Shown here: positions 1 to 8,426 of the stretch, in pieces
Layout: every line of letters begins with the position of its first letter
Numbering within the stretch: position 1 is the stretch's first letter
Origin: Hydrogenophaga sp.
Lineage (GTDB): Bacteria > Pseudomonadota > Gammaproteobacteria > Burkholderiales > Burkholderiaceae_C
Assembly (NCBI RefSeq): GCF_030373225.1
Contig: NZ_JAUCZG010000039.1
Location: 1 to 32,971 of the forward strand
Direction: 5' to 3'
DNA length: 32,971 nucleotides
The notes under the pieces: generated by a model
The model's database searches: none
What the model was told of the DNA's origin: nothing
Seen by the model: the letters and a program-made list of their open reading frames with translations, nothing else
Translations under genes and position numbers: made by a program

Positions 1-388
1 CATGGCGTCAATGTCGCATGTCCCGTGCCAACGGGGAGGTTGTGCAGACCTTCCCCAGGCGCTGATGGCGCAGATGAGCCAGACCGCCGTGTGCAACCGT
101 CACCATTCGCTGGATCAGCAACTCAGCCGCTGGCTGCTGCGCAGCCTGGACCGCCTGCATGGCAACGACCTGGTGATGACGCAGGAACTGATTGCCAACA
201 TGCTCGGCGTGCGCCGCGAAGGCGTCACCGAAGCGGCGCTCAAACTGCAGGCTGCCGGTCTGATCCGGTATGCGCGTGGGCACATTTCCGTGCTGGACCG
301 AGAGGGCCTGGAGCACCGCACCTGCGAGTGTTACCGGGTGGTGAAAAAGGAATACGACCGTTTGTTGCCTGCGTGCGAGGCGAGTTGA
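1..388 (+). CDS. Crp/Fnr-family regulator, C-terminal part (5' partial or truncated copy)
   Basis: The visible protein carries only the C-terminal helix-turn-helix half of a Crp/Fnr regulator; no cyclic-nucleotide-type beta-barrel is present in the window. From about base 55 to its stop it closely matches the complete regulator at 2567-3286: by eye roughly 85% identical over about 112 residues, including the MTQELI.NMLGVRREGVTEAALKLQ recognition region and the CECY near the end. Upstream of base 55 the similarity stops abruptly in every frame, so this may be a truncated duplicate rather than a gene merely cut by the window edge; the sequence cannot decide. The ATG at base 2 is unlikely to be a natural start. 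Family knowledge: such proteins bind DNA as dimers. The effector is unknown. Confidence 0.6.
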   Translation, partial: MASMSHVPCQRGGCADLPQALMAQMSQTAVCNRHHSLDQQLSRWLLRSLDRLHGNDLVMTQELIANMLGVRREGVTEAALKLQAAGLIRYARGHISVLDREGLEHRTCECYRVVKKEYDRLLPACEAS

Positions 389-391
389 AGT

Positions 392-408
392 GACCGCTGC
401 GGTCTTTC
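392..408 (+). terminator. Weak hairpin with short T-run after the first regulator
   Basis: GACCG (392-396) and CGGTC (400-404) can pair across a 3-base loop and are followed by TTTCT. The stem is short, so this is only a weak terminator candidate. A separate inverted repeat, CTATGG (408-413) with CCATAG (443-448), lies just downstream in the leader of the next gene. Confidence 0.3.
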
Positions 409-517
409 TATGGTGAGAGACCGTTTTTCTGCCCTGAAAGGTCCATAGTCGGGCTGGGATCGCCGGGCAACCTGCCCGTGCGACCCGCATGAGTTCGCCC
501 TGGGAGGGGTTTCGCTT

Positions 518-1237
518 GTGTACCGAGCGGACTCCATGTCAAACACCCAAAACCAGCTCATCGAACGCCTGCCCAAGGGCGTCCAAAAGCGCTTCCTGGC
601 GCGCTGCGAACCGTTCAAACTGGTGCTGTCGGCCGAGCTGAGCGTGCGCGACACCCTGCTCACCCACGCCTACTTTCCCATCACCGGGTTCATCTCGCTG
701 GTGATCGACATCGACACCCACCCCCCGCTGGAGGTGGGCATGGTCGGGCGCGAGGCGATGCTGGGTTCCGAACTCGTGCTCGGCCTGGCCAAAACGCCCT
801 GGCGCGCGCTGGTGCAAGGTGCGGGCAGCTGCTGGCGCATCGAAGCCGGTGCGCTGCGCGACGCCATGAACGAGATGCCGGCTCTGCAGGGCGTGGTGCA
901 GCGCAGCCTGCTGATCCGTTTGCACCAGCAGGCACTCGCCTCCGCCTGCGAGCGGTTCCACCCCATTGGCCAGCGGCTGGCGCGCTGGCTCCTCATGAGC
1001 CAGGACCGGGCACATGCCGACCATTTCCATGTCACGCAGGAATTCATCTCGTTGATGCTGGGCGTGCGCCGTGTGGGCGTGACGCAGGCCGCGAGCGATC
1101 TGCAGAACGACGGGCTCATCCAGTACACGCGCGGCGAGCTCAAGGTGCTGGATCGGGCCGGGCTGGAGGCCAGGGCCTGCAGCTGCTACGAGGCCGACAA
1201 GCTGTTGCACGACACGCTCATGGCCGCGAAGACCTGA
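518..1237 (+). CDS. Crp/Fnr-family transcriptional regulator
   Basis: A 239-residue regulator of normal family length. It has an N-terminal cyclic-nucleotide-binding-like beta-barrel (about residues 20-125), a dimer helix, and a C-terminal winged helix-turn-helix (about residues 170-225, with VTQEFISLMLGVRRVGVTQAASDLQ-like spacing). No N-terminal cysteine cluster is visible, so it is not an oxygen-sensing FNR; whether it binds any nucleotide is unknown. The GTG at 518 is chosen because GGGAGGGG (502-509) lies 8 bases upstream. The ATG at 536 is a possible alternative but sits too far from that site. It is only a distant relative of the two other Crp-like genes here. The ferritin-like gene follows on the same strand after about 130 bases. 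Target genes cannot be read from the sequence. Confidence 0.85.
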   Translation: MYRADSMSNTQNQLIERLPKGVQKRFLARCEPFKLVLSAELSVRDTLLTHAYFPITGFISLVIDIDTHPPLEVGMVGREAMLGSELVLGLAKTPWRALVQGAGSCWRIEAGALRDAMNEMPALQGVVQRSLLIRLHQQALASACERFHPIGQRLARWLLMSQDRAHADHFHVTQEFISLMLGVRRVGVTQAASDLQNDGLIQYTRGELKVLDRAGLEARACSCYEADKLLHDTLMAAKT

Positions 1238-1371
1238 GGGCGCAACGAGCGCCCCGGTGCACCGCGGCGTGGATGCACGCCGGTGATGTGTTCGCCAAAG
1301 CACCGACGCGGCCGGGATGAGCGCCGATGCTCGGAGGGTCAGCCCAAAACCCCAACCGATCGGACCACACC

Positions 1372-1920
1372 ATGAACGCACCCTTGAAACCCCTGGACAT
1401 CACGGCGCTGCGCCAGAGCGCACGCCAGCACATGGAAGAAGGCGCCGTGACCGCCGGCTACAGCGCCGACACGCAAGCCGTGATTGCCATGCTCAACGAC
1501 GCCTTGGCCACCGAACTGGTGTGTGTGCTGCGCTACCGCCGCCACCACTTCATGGCCAGCGGCATCCATTCGCACGCCACGGCGGCCGAGTTCCTGGTGC
1601 ATTCAAACGAAGAGCAGGGCCACGCCGACCAGCTGGCCGAGCGCATCGTGCAGCTCGGCGGTGAACCCGACTTTTCGCCCGACTCGCTCACCAAACGAAG
1701 CCACGCCGAGTACGTGGAAGGTGCCACGCTGACCGACATGATCCGCGAAAACCTCGTGGCCGAGCGCATCGCCATCGACAGCTACCGCCACGCCATCGAG
1801 TCGGTCGCAAGCGACGACCCGACCACGCGCCGCCTGCTCGAATCCATCCTCGCGGTGGAAGAGGAACACGCCGACGAACTGGCCGACCTGCTGACGCAGG
1901 TGCCTGCCCATTCCAGCTGA
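1372..1920 (+). CDS. Ferritin-like / bacterioferritin-type protein
   Basis: A 182-residue four-helix ferritin-superfamily protein, probably for iron storage or detoxification in the cytoplasm. The diiron ferroxidase pattern is intact: Glu48, Glu81-x-x-His84, Glu131 and Glu163-x-x-His166. The first EXXH is in EEQGHADQ and the second in EEEHADEL. At the position next to the first EXXH glutamate, E. coli bacterioferritin has its heme-ligating methionine (Met52); here that residue is Gln82. A heme-free bacterioferritin-like protein is therefore the better description. The protein also has an N-terminal extension of about 30 residues relative to E. coli Bfr. The ATG at 1372 gives the natural N-terminus, but no strong ribosome site is visible. 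Placement beside stress-type genes fits a stress role (inference). Confidence 0.8.
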   Translation: MNAPLKPLDITALRQSARQHMEEGAVTAGYSADTQAVIAMLNDALATELVCVLRYRRHHFMASGIHSHATAAEFLVHSNEEQGHADQLAERIVQLGGEPDFSPDSLTKRSHAEYVEGATLTDMIRENLVAERIAIDSYRHAIESVASDDPTTRRLLESILAVEEEHADELADLLTQVPAHSS

Positions 1921-2566
1921 ACCCCTCAGCCTGCCAAAAACCCCCGTTCAATCCCTGGACGCGACCCGGCCGACGGATCGTTGCGTGCCTCGCACCGCCC
2001 GGTCGATCGAGTCGGCGGCCACGATGGCGGTTCTTTCGCTGTCGGACCGCAGGGATGTGCCGGGCACGTGAGGGGTGGCGTGTGTGTTCGGGATCATGGT
2101 GGCGCCTGGTTGGGTCGTGGGGTGAGGGCGGTGTCGACAGGCGTGCCGGGCGCACAGCCCGCGGATGCCGCGGTGGACGTTGCGACCACAACAGCATCGC
2201 GGCGAAACAGCGTGTCCACAAGGCAGGCCACGGAGCTGTGCCCGTTGTCTGTTGCCGTTCCGGTGGCGAGCGCGCAGCGGTGGCCAGCGAAGCCACCAAA
2301 CGGCGCCTGAACATTCCATGGCGGGCGTGACTCGCAGAGCGCCGACCGCAAGGGCATCTCGGCGGCGGGTCTGCGTGTGCAGCAAGGATGCAGGCCAATG
2401 AACCGGTCCCGGGCGGCCGATGGATGCCACCCTCAGAGGCAACGAGCGTTGGCGTCCTGTGTACGGAGATGAACATACAAGGCCGTCTGTGCGCCCTATG
2501 CTGGGCCACCAGATACCCAAGGTCCAGCCGCACTCCGCGCCGGGAGCCACACCGCAGGAACGCACG
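1921..2566. other. Gene-poor interval with no recognised feature
   Basis: About 645 bases between the ferritin-like gene and the third Crp-type regulator. Open frames on both strands cross it, but none has a family-like sequence, a convincing ribosome site or conserved motifs. No tRNA, long repeat or strong terminator is apparent. The last ~100 bases presumably hold the promoter of the downstream regulator; a purine-rich site (GCAGGAA, 2554-2560) precedes its ATG. The interval could be a decayed gene. Confidence 0.5.
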
Positions 2567-3286
2567 ATGACCCAACCCGACAACCCACGCCAGAACCAGC
2601 TGCTGGCCTCACTGCCCGAGACCGAATGGCAACGCTGGAAGCCCCAGCTGGAGTTGGTCCAGTTGCCGCTGGGCAGGGTGTTGTGTGAGCCTGGCGAACA
2701 GCTGAAGCACCTCTATTTCCCCACCAGCGGGATCGTGTCGCTGCTCTATGTGCTCGACAGTGGTGCGACGGCGGAAATTGCGGTGGTGGGTCATGAAGGC
2801 GTGGTGGGCATTTCCATCTTCATGGGCGGGGGATCCACCCCCAGCCGTGCCGTGGTGCAGAGCGCCGGCATGGGCTACCGTCTGCCCGCCGAAGCCATCC
2901 ACACCGAGTTCGATCGTGCTGGTCCGGCCATGCACCTGATGCTGCGTTACACGCAGGCCCTCATCACGCAGATGAGCCAGACCGCGGTGTGCAACCGCCA
3001 TCATTCGCTGGACCAGCAACTCTGCCGCTGGCTGCTGCTCAGCCTGGACCGCCTGCCTGGCAACCAGCTGGTGATGACGCAGGAACTGATCTCCAACATG
3101 CTGGGCGTGCGCCGCGAAGGGGTGACCGAAGCGGCGCTCAAGTTGCAGGCCGCCGGGCTCATCCAGTACGTGCGCGGGCGCATCTCGGTGCTGGACCGCC
3201 CGAAGCTGGAGCAGCGCACCTGCGAGTGTTACCAGGTGGTGAAGCGGGAGTACGACCGGCTGCTGCCGGTCCGCGAGGCGAGCTGA
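2567..3286 (+). CDS. Crp/Fnr-family transcriptional regulator
   Basis: A 239-residue Crp/Fnr protein: N-terminal cyclic-nucleotide-binding-like domain (about residues 20-130, with the HLYFPTSGIVSLL and VGHEGVVGI strands typical of the family) and a C-terminal winged helix-turn-helix (about 165-225). The ATG at 2567 is chosen because GCAGGAA lies 6 bases upstream and the product then starts at the usual family N-terminus; the frame stays open further upstream, but without support. The C-terminal ~112 residues are near-duplicates of the fragment at the window start, so the two arose by duplication or recombination. No FNR-type cysteine cluster is seen. The ligand and regulon are unknown. It converges on the CsbD-type gene across a GC-rich hairpin. 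Confidence 0.85.
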   Translation: MTQPDNPRQNQLLASLPETEWQRWKPQLELVQLPLGRVLCEPGEQLKHLYFPTSGIVSLLYVLDSGATAEIAVVGHEGVVGISIFMGGGSTPSRAVVQSAGMGYRLPAEAIHTEFDRAGPAMHLMLRYTQALITQMSQTAVCNRHHSLDQQLCRWLLLSLDRLPGNQLVMTQELISNMLGVRREGVTEAALKLQAAGLIQYVRGRISVLDRPKLEQRTCECYQVVKREYDRLLPVREAS

Positions 3287-3292
3287 ATGACA

Positions 3293-3311
3293 CGCCCCCG
3301 AAGCGGGGGCG
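3293..3311. terminator. GC-rich hairpin between convergent genes
   Basis: CGCCCCCG (3293-3300) pairs with CGGGGGCG (3304-3311) across a 3-base AAG loop, an 8-bp stem. It lies 6 bases after the regulator stop and just before the end of the convergent CsbD-type gene, so it could end transcription from both sides. Neither flank has a strong T-run, so termination efficiency is uncertain. Confidence 0.5.
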
Positions 3312-3320
3312 GTTCGTCCA

Positions 3321-3575
3321 TCAACGTGGGTGCTTGCTGCCGCCGTTGGCGTCGCTCGAGGCGTTCAGCCACGAATCGTCAGCGCTTTTCTCCCAGGCCT
3401 TCAGCTGTTCTTCGGCTGCGTCCTTGGCGATGCCGTAGCGTTCCTGGATCTTGCCGGCGAGCTGGTCGCGGTGGCCGGCCACCTGGGTCAGATCGTCGTC
3501 GGTGAGCTTGCCCCACTGCTGCTTGGCGCGGCCAGTGACTTGTTTCCAGTTGCCTTGAATGGTGTCCCAGTTCAT
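3321..3575 (-). CDS. CsbD-family stress-response protein
   Basis: An 84-residue small hydrophilic protein that starts MNWDTIQGNWKQVTGRAKQQWGKLTDDDL, the hallmark of the CsbD family. CsbD proteins are abundant under general stress in several bacteria, but their biochemical role is not established. Length and charge pattern match the family; the second half is a loosely conserved helix. The leader carries AAAGGAC just before the ATG (on the minus strand), which supports the start. It is convergent with the Crp-type regulator and divergent from the lipoprotein pair that follows. It has no signal peptide. Confidence 0.9.
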   Translation of the reverse strand: MNWDTIQGNWKQVTGRAKQQWGKLTDDDLTQVAGHRDQLAGKIQERYGIAKDAAEEQLKAWEKSADDSWLNASSDANGGSKHPR

Positions 3576-3748
3576 GTGATGTCCTTTGGTTCAGGCGGCC
3601 ATTGAAGAGGTGCACAAAGCGTGGCCGCCTGCGTTGTTTTTAGGCGCTGCATCCGTGAGGGTCTGTGCGGCACAGCACCGACCAGCGCAGTTCGTCCGTC
3701 CAAGCTCACGGCATGGCCACTTCGGCCAGCTCATCAGAAAGACGCTTC

Positions 3749-4171
3749 ATGAACCACGCATTCACCCCCACCGTCCGAGCCCTGCCCGCAGATGGGCGTC
3801 CACAGGCGCTGCGCCTGCTCGCCCTCACGGTGCTGACGGCGCTCACGCTCTCGCTGATGGCCTGCGCCACCAGGATTCCTGCGCCCACACAGGAGATGGC
3901 TTTGTCGCGCGCCGCGATCGAAGCCGCCACGCGCGCCGGCGCCGCCGAATTGGCCCCCGCCGACCTGAACATCGCACGCCAGAAGCAGGCCATGGCCGAC
4001 GTCGCCATGACGCAGGAGGCCCACGACCGCGCACTGCTGCTCTCCAACGAGGTGCTGGTGGATGCCCGGTTGGCCGAAGCCAAGGCCCGCAGCAGCCGCG
4101 CCACCCAGGCCGCCGGCGAACTGCGTGAAGACGGGCGCGTGCTGCGCCAGGAAATCAACCGCGCCCAATGA
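3749..4171 (+). CDS. Lipoprotein with DUF4398-like domain
   Basis: A 140-residue predicted lipoprotein. Residues 20-39 form a hydrophobic export signal ending in the lipobox LMAC, with Cys39 as the lipidation site. The mature part (about 45-135) is Ala/Arg/Glu-rich and helical, with a PADLNIARQKQAMADVAM-type segment that I recognise as DUF4398; function unknown. The ATG at 3749 is preferred over upstream in-frame starts because AGAAAGA precedes it and it puts the signal at a sensible distance. Its stop overlaps a potential ATG of the next gene (ATGA at 4168-4171), and the next protein has a related N-terminal half. The two are presumably co-translated and work together in the cell envelope. 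Confidence 0.75.
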   Translation: MNHAFTPTVRALPADGRPQALRLLALTVLTALTLSLMACATRIPAPTQEMALSRAAIEAATRAGAAELAPADLNIARQKQAMADVAMTQEAHDRALLLSNEVLVDARLAEAKARSSRATQAAGELREDGRVLRQEINRAQ

Positions 4172-4188
4172 CAACAACAGGAATGTCC

Positions 4189-5100
<912 letters not shown>

Positions 5101-5146
5101 GAGCGCCTTGCACGGGCATCCCGTAAGCTCGTGGTTTACCGATCAC

Positions 5147-5188
5147 GGCCGCCGCACCCCGCCGGGGGGCGGCGGCCTCATTGTTTTT
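5147..5188 (+). terminator. Intrinsic terminator after the OmpA-domain gene
   Basis: GGCCGCCGC (5147-5155) pairs with GCGGCGGCC (5169-5177). Inside, CCCC (5157-5160) pairs with GGGG (5164-5167), giving a long GC hairpin. It is followed by TCATTGTTTTT. The T-run ends one base before the antiporter ATG at 5190, so this hairpin fills the antiporter leader and could also act on that gene. Confidence 0.7.
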
Positions 5189-5189
5189 C

Positions 5190-6488
5190 ATGACCACTGC
5201 CCAATGGTTTCTGTTCGTGGGCGCGCTGCTGCTGTTCATGGGTGTCACGCCCACGCTGCTCAAGCGCCTGCCCGTCACGCCCGCCATGCTCTACCTCGCG
5301 GTGGGCCTGCTGATGGGCCCCACCGTGCTCGGCGTCTTCAACTTCAACCCCTTGAAGGAGTCGGCGCTGCTCGAGGTGCTGACCGAAGTGGCGGTGCTGA
5401 TCTCGCTGTTTTCTGCCGGTGTGAAGATGCCGGTGCCGTTCAACTTTCGACAGTGGCGCGCGCCCTTGTTGCTGGCCAGCGTGTCGATGGTGATCACCGT
5501 GGGGCTGGTGGCGGCGTTCGGTGTCTGGGGCCTGGGCCTGCCGCTGGGGGCCGCGGTGCTGCTGGGCGCCATCGTGGCGCCCACCGACCCGGTGCTCGCC
5601 ACCGAGGTGCAGAGCCGCCACCCCGGTGACCGCGACCAGTTGCGCTTCACGCTGACCTGCGAGGCCGGCCTCAACGACGGTTCCGCATTCCCCTTCGTGA
5701 TGCTGGGGCTGGGCCTGCTCGGCCTGCACCAGCTGGGTGACAACGGCTTGCAGTGGGTGGCGGTGGACATCGTGTGGGCCACGACCGCCGGCATCGCCAT
5801 CGGCGTGCTGTGCGGCGCGTTGCTGGCGCGCATGAGCTGGTGGTTGAGGGGTGCGCCGCAACGCCACGAGCTGCTGGATGATTTCCTCGGGCTGGGTCTC
5901 ATCGGTGTGGTGTACGGCCTGAGCGAATGGGCGAACGCTTGGGGCTTTCTGGCCGTGTTCTTCGGCGCCGTGGCCCTGCGCCAGACCGAGGTGCTGCTGG
6001 CACGGCGGGCCCGCAGCGACGCTGCGGCCGAACCGACGGTGGCGGGAGAGCCTTCCCCGGTCGAGGCTGCGCCGGCGTCCACCGTGAGCGAGGGATCGCT
6101 GGTGTTCAAGGAACATGCGGAGCGGCTGTCCGAACTCGTGCTGGTGCTCTTGCTGGGGGGCTCGCTGTACCTCGATTCGTGGAGCTGGGCGGCGGTGGCG
6201 CTGGCGCTGTTCCTGTTCTTCGTGGCACGCCCGCTGAGTGTGTCCATCGGATTGCTGGGCACGCGCGTTGTCTCCCCGGTGCGCGGCATGACCGCCTGGT
6301 TCGGCGTGCGCGGCATCGGCTCGCTGTACTACCTCATGTACGCCATCCAGCACGGCCTGCCGGAAGACACGTCGATCCAGCTGATGCAGCTCACGCTCAT
6401 CGTGGTGACGCTCTCCATCGTGCTGCACGGCATCAGCGTGAAGCCGCTGATGCACCTGGTGTGGGAGCGCGGGCGCCCTCAGGGCTGA
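5190..6488 (+). CDS. CPA-type cation:proton antiporter (NhaP-like)
   Basis: A 432-residue inner-membrane transporter with about 11-13 hydrophobic segments. The key residues of the CPA1 antiporter core are present: Thr132-Asp133-Pro134 in APTDPVLATEV, as in the unwound helix of the family, and Asn162-Asp163 in GLNDGSAFP, the ion-binding pair. It should exchange Na+ or K+ for protons and support pH or salt balance. A charged cytoplasmic loop at about 275-310 separates the last helices. The C-terminus is short, with no RCK/TrkA domain. The ATG at 5190 is chosen (an in-frame TTG at 5181 exists), but no clear ribosome site is visible because a terminator-like hairpin occupies the leader. The gene's end overlaps the convergent thiE end by 10 bases. 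Confidence 0.85.
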   Translation: MTTAQWFLFVGALLLFMGVTPTLLKRLPVTPAMLYLAVGLLMGPTVLGVFNFNPLKESALLEVLTEVAVLISLFSAGVKMPVPFNFRQWRAPLLLASVSMVITVGLVAAFGVWGLGLPLGAAVLLGAIVAPTDPVLATEVQSRHPGDRDQLRFTLTCEAGLNDGSAFPFVMLGLGLLGLHQLGDNGLQWVAVDIVWATTAGIAIGVLCGALLARMSWWLRGAPQRHELLDDFLGLGLIGVVYGLSEWANAWGFLAVFFGAVALRQTEVLLARRARSDAAAEPTVAGEPSPVEAAPASTVSEGSLVFKEHAERLSELVLVLLLGGSLYLDSWSWAAVALALFLFFVARPLSVSIGLLGTRVVSPVRGMTAWFGVRGIGSLYYLMYAIQHGLPEDTSIQLMQLTLIVVTLSIVLHGISVKPLMHLVWERGRPQG

Positions 6489-7396
6489 CGAAGTGCCGCG
6501 TTCCAGGCGGCCACTTCGGCCTCCGGATCCACCGCGCCCATGAGCGCACGCACCACACCGACCGAGCCCACGCCGCTGGCCAGCACGGCCGGCAGGGCCG
6601 CCCGGTCGATGCCGCCGATGGCCACGAGCGGGTGGTCGCGCATCAGCGCCGAGTACATGGCCAGACGGCCCGGGCCCTGTGGCGCGGTGGCCATCTGCTT
6701 GAGCGTGGTGGGAAACACCGCGCCCAGGGCGATGTAGCTCGGGCTGTGCTGGTCGGCGATCAGCATCTCGGCATAGCCGTGGGTGCTCAGGCCCAGGCGC
6801 AGGCCGGCGTCCTTGATGGCGGCCAGACCGGCCGGCGTCATGGCCTGCAGGTCTTCCTGGCCCAGGTGCACGCCGTAGGCGCCGGCTTCGATCGCGAGCT
6901 GCCAGTGGTCGTTGATGAACAGGCGCGCGCCCGTGCCCTGCACACCGGCGACCGCCGCCATGACCTCGGCGCGCACCGAAGACGCATCGCCCGACTTGAA
7001 GCGCAGCTGCACCGTGGGCACGCCGGCCCTGGCCATGCGGATGGTCCAGGCGGCGTCGGGCATCACCGCATACAGGCCCAGTGCCTGGGGGCAGGGCGCA
7101 AAGGCGTTTTCGCGGGGCCGGGGCGCCATGCCGAAGTCGACCGGCTCGACCGGCCACTGGCCGGGGTGGAACTCACCGGTGCGCATCGACTGCCTGGACC
7201 AGGCCTGCGCCAGGCAGAACGCGTCGGCCGGCACAAAACCCAGCTGGTGGCCGGCCTGCAGGGCAGCGGCGAACACGAGGTCGTCGGTGTCGCCCTTGAG
7301 GGCCTGTGCGCCGGGCGCCAGCGGCAGGCCCAGCGCGTTGCCATGGGCCTGCACGATGGACTGCGCCATCGCCATCACGTTCATGTCCTGGTTCAT
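6479..7396 (-). CDS. thiE: Thiamine-phosphate synthase with N-terminal extension
   Basis: ThiE joins HMP-diphosphate and thiazole phosphate into thiamin phosphate. The 305-residue product is about 100 residues longer than a typical ThiE. The TIM-barrel part starts near residue 106 (LGLYAVMPD) and shows VQLRFKS, LFINDHWQLAIEAGAYGVHLGQEDL, GLSTHGYAE, YIALGAVFPT and LVAIGGI, all typical of ThiE. The first ~100 residues lack a clear family signature; a stretch with DTDDLVFAAALQAGHQLG is vaguely like the C-terminal end of an HMP-kinase domain, but this is a guess. The start at 7396 overlaps the thiG stop by 4 bases, implying translational coupling. It is the last gene of thiO-thiS-thiG-thiE, and its tail overlaps the antiporter tail. 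Confidence 0.9.
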   Translation of the reverse strand: MNQDMNVMAMAQSIVQAHGNALGLPLAPGAQALKGDTDDLVFAAALQAGHQLGFVPADAFCLAQAWSRQSMRTGEFHPGQWPVEPVDFGMAPRPRENAFAPCPQALGLYAVMPDAAWTIRMARAGVPTVQLRFKSGDASSVRAEVMAAVAGVQGTGARLFINDHWQLAIEAGAYGVHLGQEDLQAMTPAGLAAIKDAGLRLGLSTHGYAEMLIADQHSPSYIALGAVFPTTLKQMATAPQGPGRLAMYSALMRDHPLVAIGGIDRAALPAVLASGVGSVGVVRALMGAVDPEAEVAAWNAALRQP

Positions 7397-8205
7397 GGGT
7401 GGTGCCAGAAAGGGGTGCCGAGCACGGGGGTACTGGGTTGGGCGCTGTCTTGCGGCTGCATCGCGCCCGAGCGCCAGGCGGCGCGGCCGGCACGCACGGC
7501 GTCGGCAAACGCACCGGCCATGTCCACCGGCGACTGGGCCAGTGCCACCGCGGTGTTGAGCAGCACGGCGTCAAAGCCCCACTCCATCACGGTGCAGGCG
7601 TGTGACGGCAGGCCGAGTCCGGCGTCCACGATCAGGGGCACCTTCAGGCGTTCGCGCAGCAGGCGCATGGCGTACGGGTTGACGGGCCCCCGGCCGGTGC
7701 CGATGGGTGCGGCCCAGGGCATCACCGCCTGGCAGCCCACATCGACCAGGCGCTGGCACAGCACCAGGTCTTCGGTGCAATAGGGCAGCACCTTGAAGCC
7801 GTCGTCGATCAGCTGGCGCGCGCAGTCCACCAGGTTGAGCGTGTCGGGTTGCAGGCTGTAGTCGTCGCCGATGAGTTCGAGCTTGATCCACGGCGTGTTG
7901 AACACCTCGCGCGCCATCTGCGCGGTGGTGATGACCTCCTGTGCGCTGTGGCAACCGGCGGTGTTGGGCAGCACCGGCACGGCCAGTTCCTGCAACAGTT
8001 TCCAGAACGCCGCACCGGCCTCGGGCTGCACCGCGCCCTGGCGCCGCAGCGAGGCGGTGAGCATGGCGGGCCGCGCGCGCAGCACCGCCGCTTCGAGCGT
8101 GGCGGGCGAGGGGTAGCGCGAGGTGCCAAGCATCAGGCGGCTCTGGAACAACTCGCCATACAGCACCAGCGGGTCGTCGTTCGTGAGGGGGGTGGTCATG
8201 TCCAT
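7393..8205 (-). CDS. thiG: Thiazole synthase
   Basis: ThiG builds the thiazole phosphate ring of thiamin from deoxyxylulose 5-phosphate, dehydroglycine and ThiS-carried sulfur. The 270-residue length is normal for the family. The Schiff-base lysine sits in TPWIKLELIGD (about Lys108). Other hallmarks are LMLGTSRYPSP near the N-terminus, LPNTAGCHSA, PWAAPIGTGRGP and VDAGLGLPSHA. The frame is open further upstream, but the family start is the ATG at 8205 (or the one 6 bases later), just after thiS. No strong ribosome site is visible, and coupling to thiS (16-base gap) is likely. ThiO upstream would supply the glycine-derived imine used here. Confidence 0.96.
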   Translation of the reverse strand: MDMTTPLTNDDPLVLYGELFQSRLMLGTSRYPSPATLEAAVLRARPAMLTASLRRQGAVQPEAGAAFWKLLQELAVPVLPNTAGCHSAQEVITTAQMAREVFNTPWIKLELIGDDYSLQPDTLNLVDCARQLIDDGFKVLPYCTEDLVLCQRLVDVGCQAVMPWAAPIGTGRGPVNPYAMRLLRERLKVPLIVDAGLGLPSHACTVMEWGFDAVLLNTAVALAQSPVDMAGAFADAVRAGRAAWRSGAMQPQDSAQPSTPVLGTPFWHHP

Positions 8206-8221
8206 GGTGTTGTCGGCTGCT

Positions 8222-8419
8222 TCAGCCGCCGGTGATGGGGGCAATGATCTCGACGCGGTCGCCCTCGGCCAGCACATGCTGTGCGTAATTGCCGCGCGGC
8301 ACGAACGCCAGGTTGACCGCCGCCGCGAACACGGCCGGTGGCTCGCACACGCGCAGCGCATCGGCCAGCGTGGCGCCCTCGGGCAGTTCGCGCGGTTGTT
8401 GGTTGATCAGGACGTTCAT
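8222..8419 (-). CDS. thiS: Sulfur-carrier protein ThiS
   Basis: A 65-residue ubiquitin-like carrier that ends in the required Gly-Gly (ITGG). The C-terminal glycine is adenylated and turned into a thiocarboxylate that delivers sulfur to ThiG. The beta-grasp pattern MNVLINQQPRELPEGATLADAL with VNLAFVPRGN and GDRVEIIAPITGG matches the family. The ATG at 8419 is 7 bases after the thiO stop, so the two genes are translationally close. Upstream in-frame ATGs would add 30 unrelated residues and are rejected. The activating enzyme ThiF and a thiC gene are not in the window. Confidence 0.95.
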   Translation of the reverse strand: MNVLINQQPRELPEGATLADALRVCEPPAVFAAAVNLAFVPRGNYAQHVLAEGDRVEIIAPITGG

Positions 8420-8426
8420 GGGGTGT

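Noticed and set aside
1948..2583. Minus-strand open frames in the 1921-2566 gap as possible genes
   Set aside because: They have no recognisable domain or ribosome site, and one runs into the start of the regulator. Kept as a gene-poor interval.
5178..7157. A 659-codon minus-strand frame across the antiporter and thiE
   Set aside because: It reads antisense through the antiporter and in the wrong frame through thiE; both real genes have strong family evidence.
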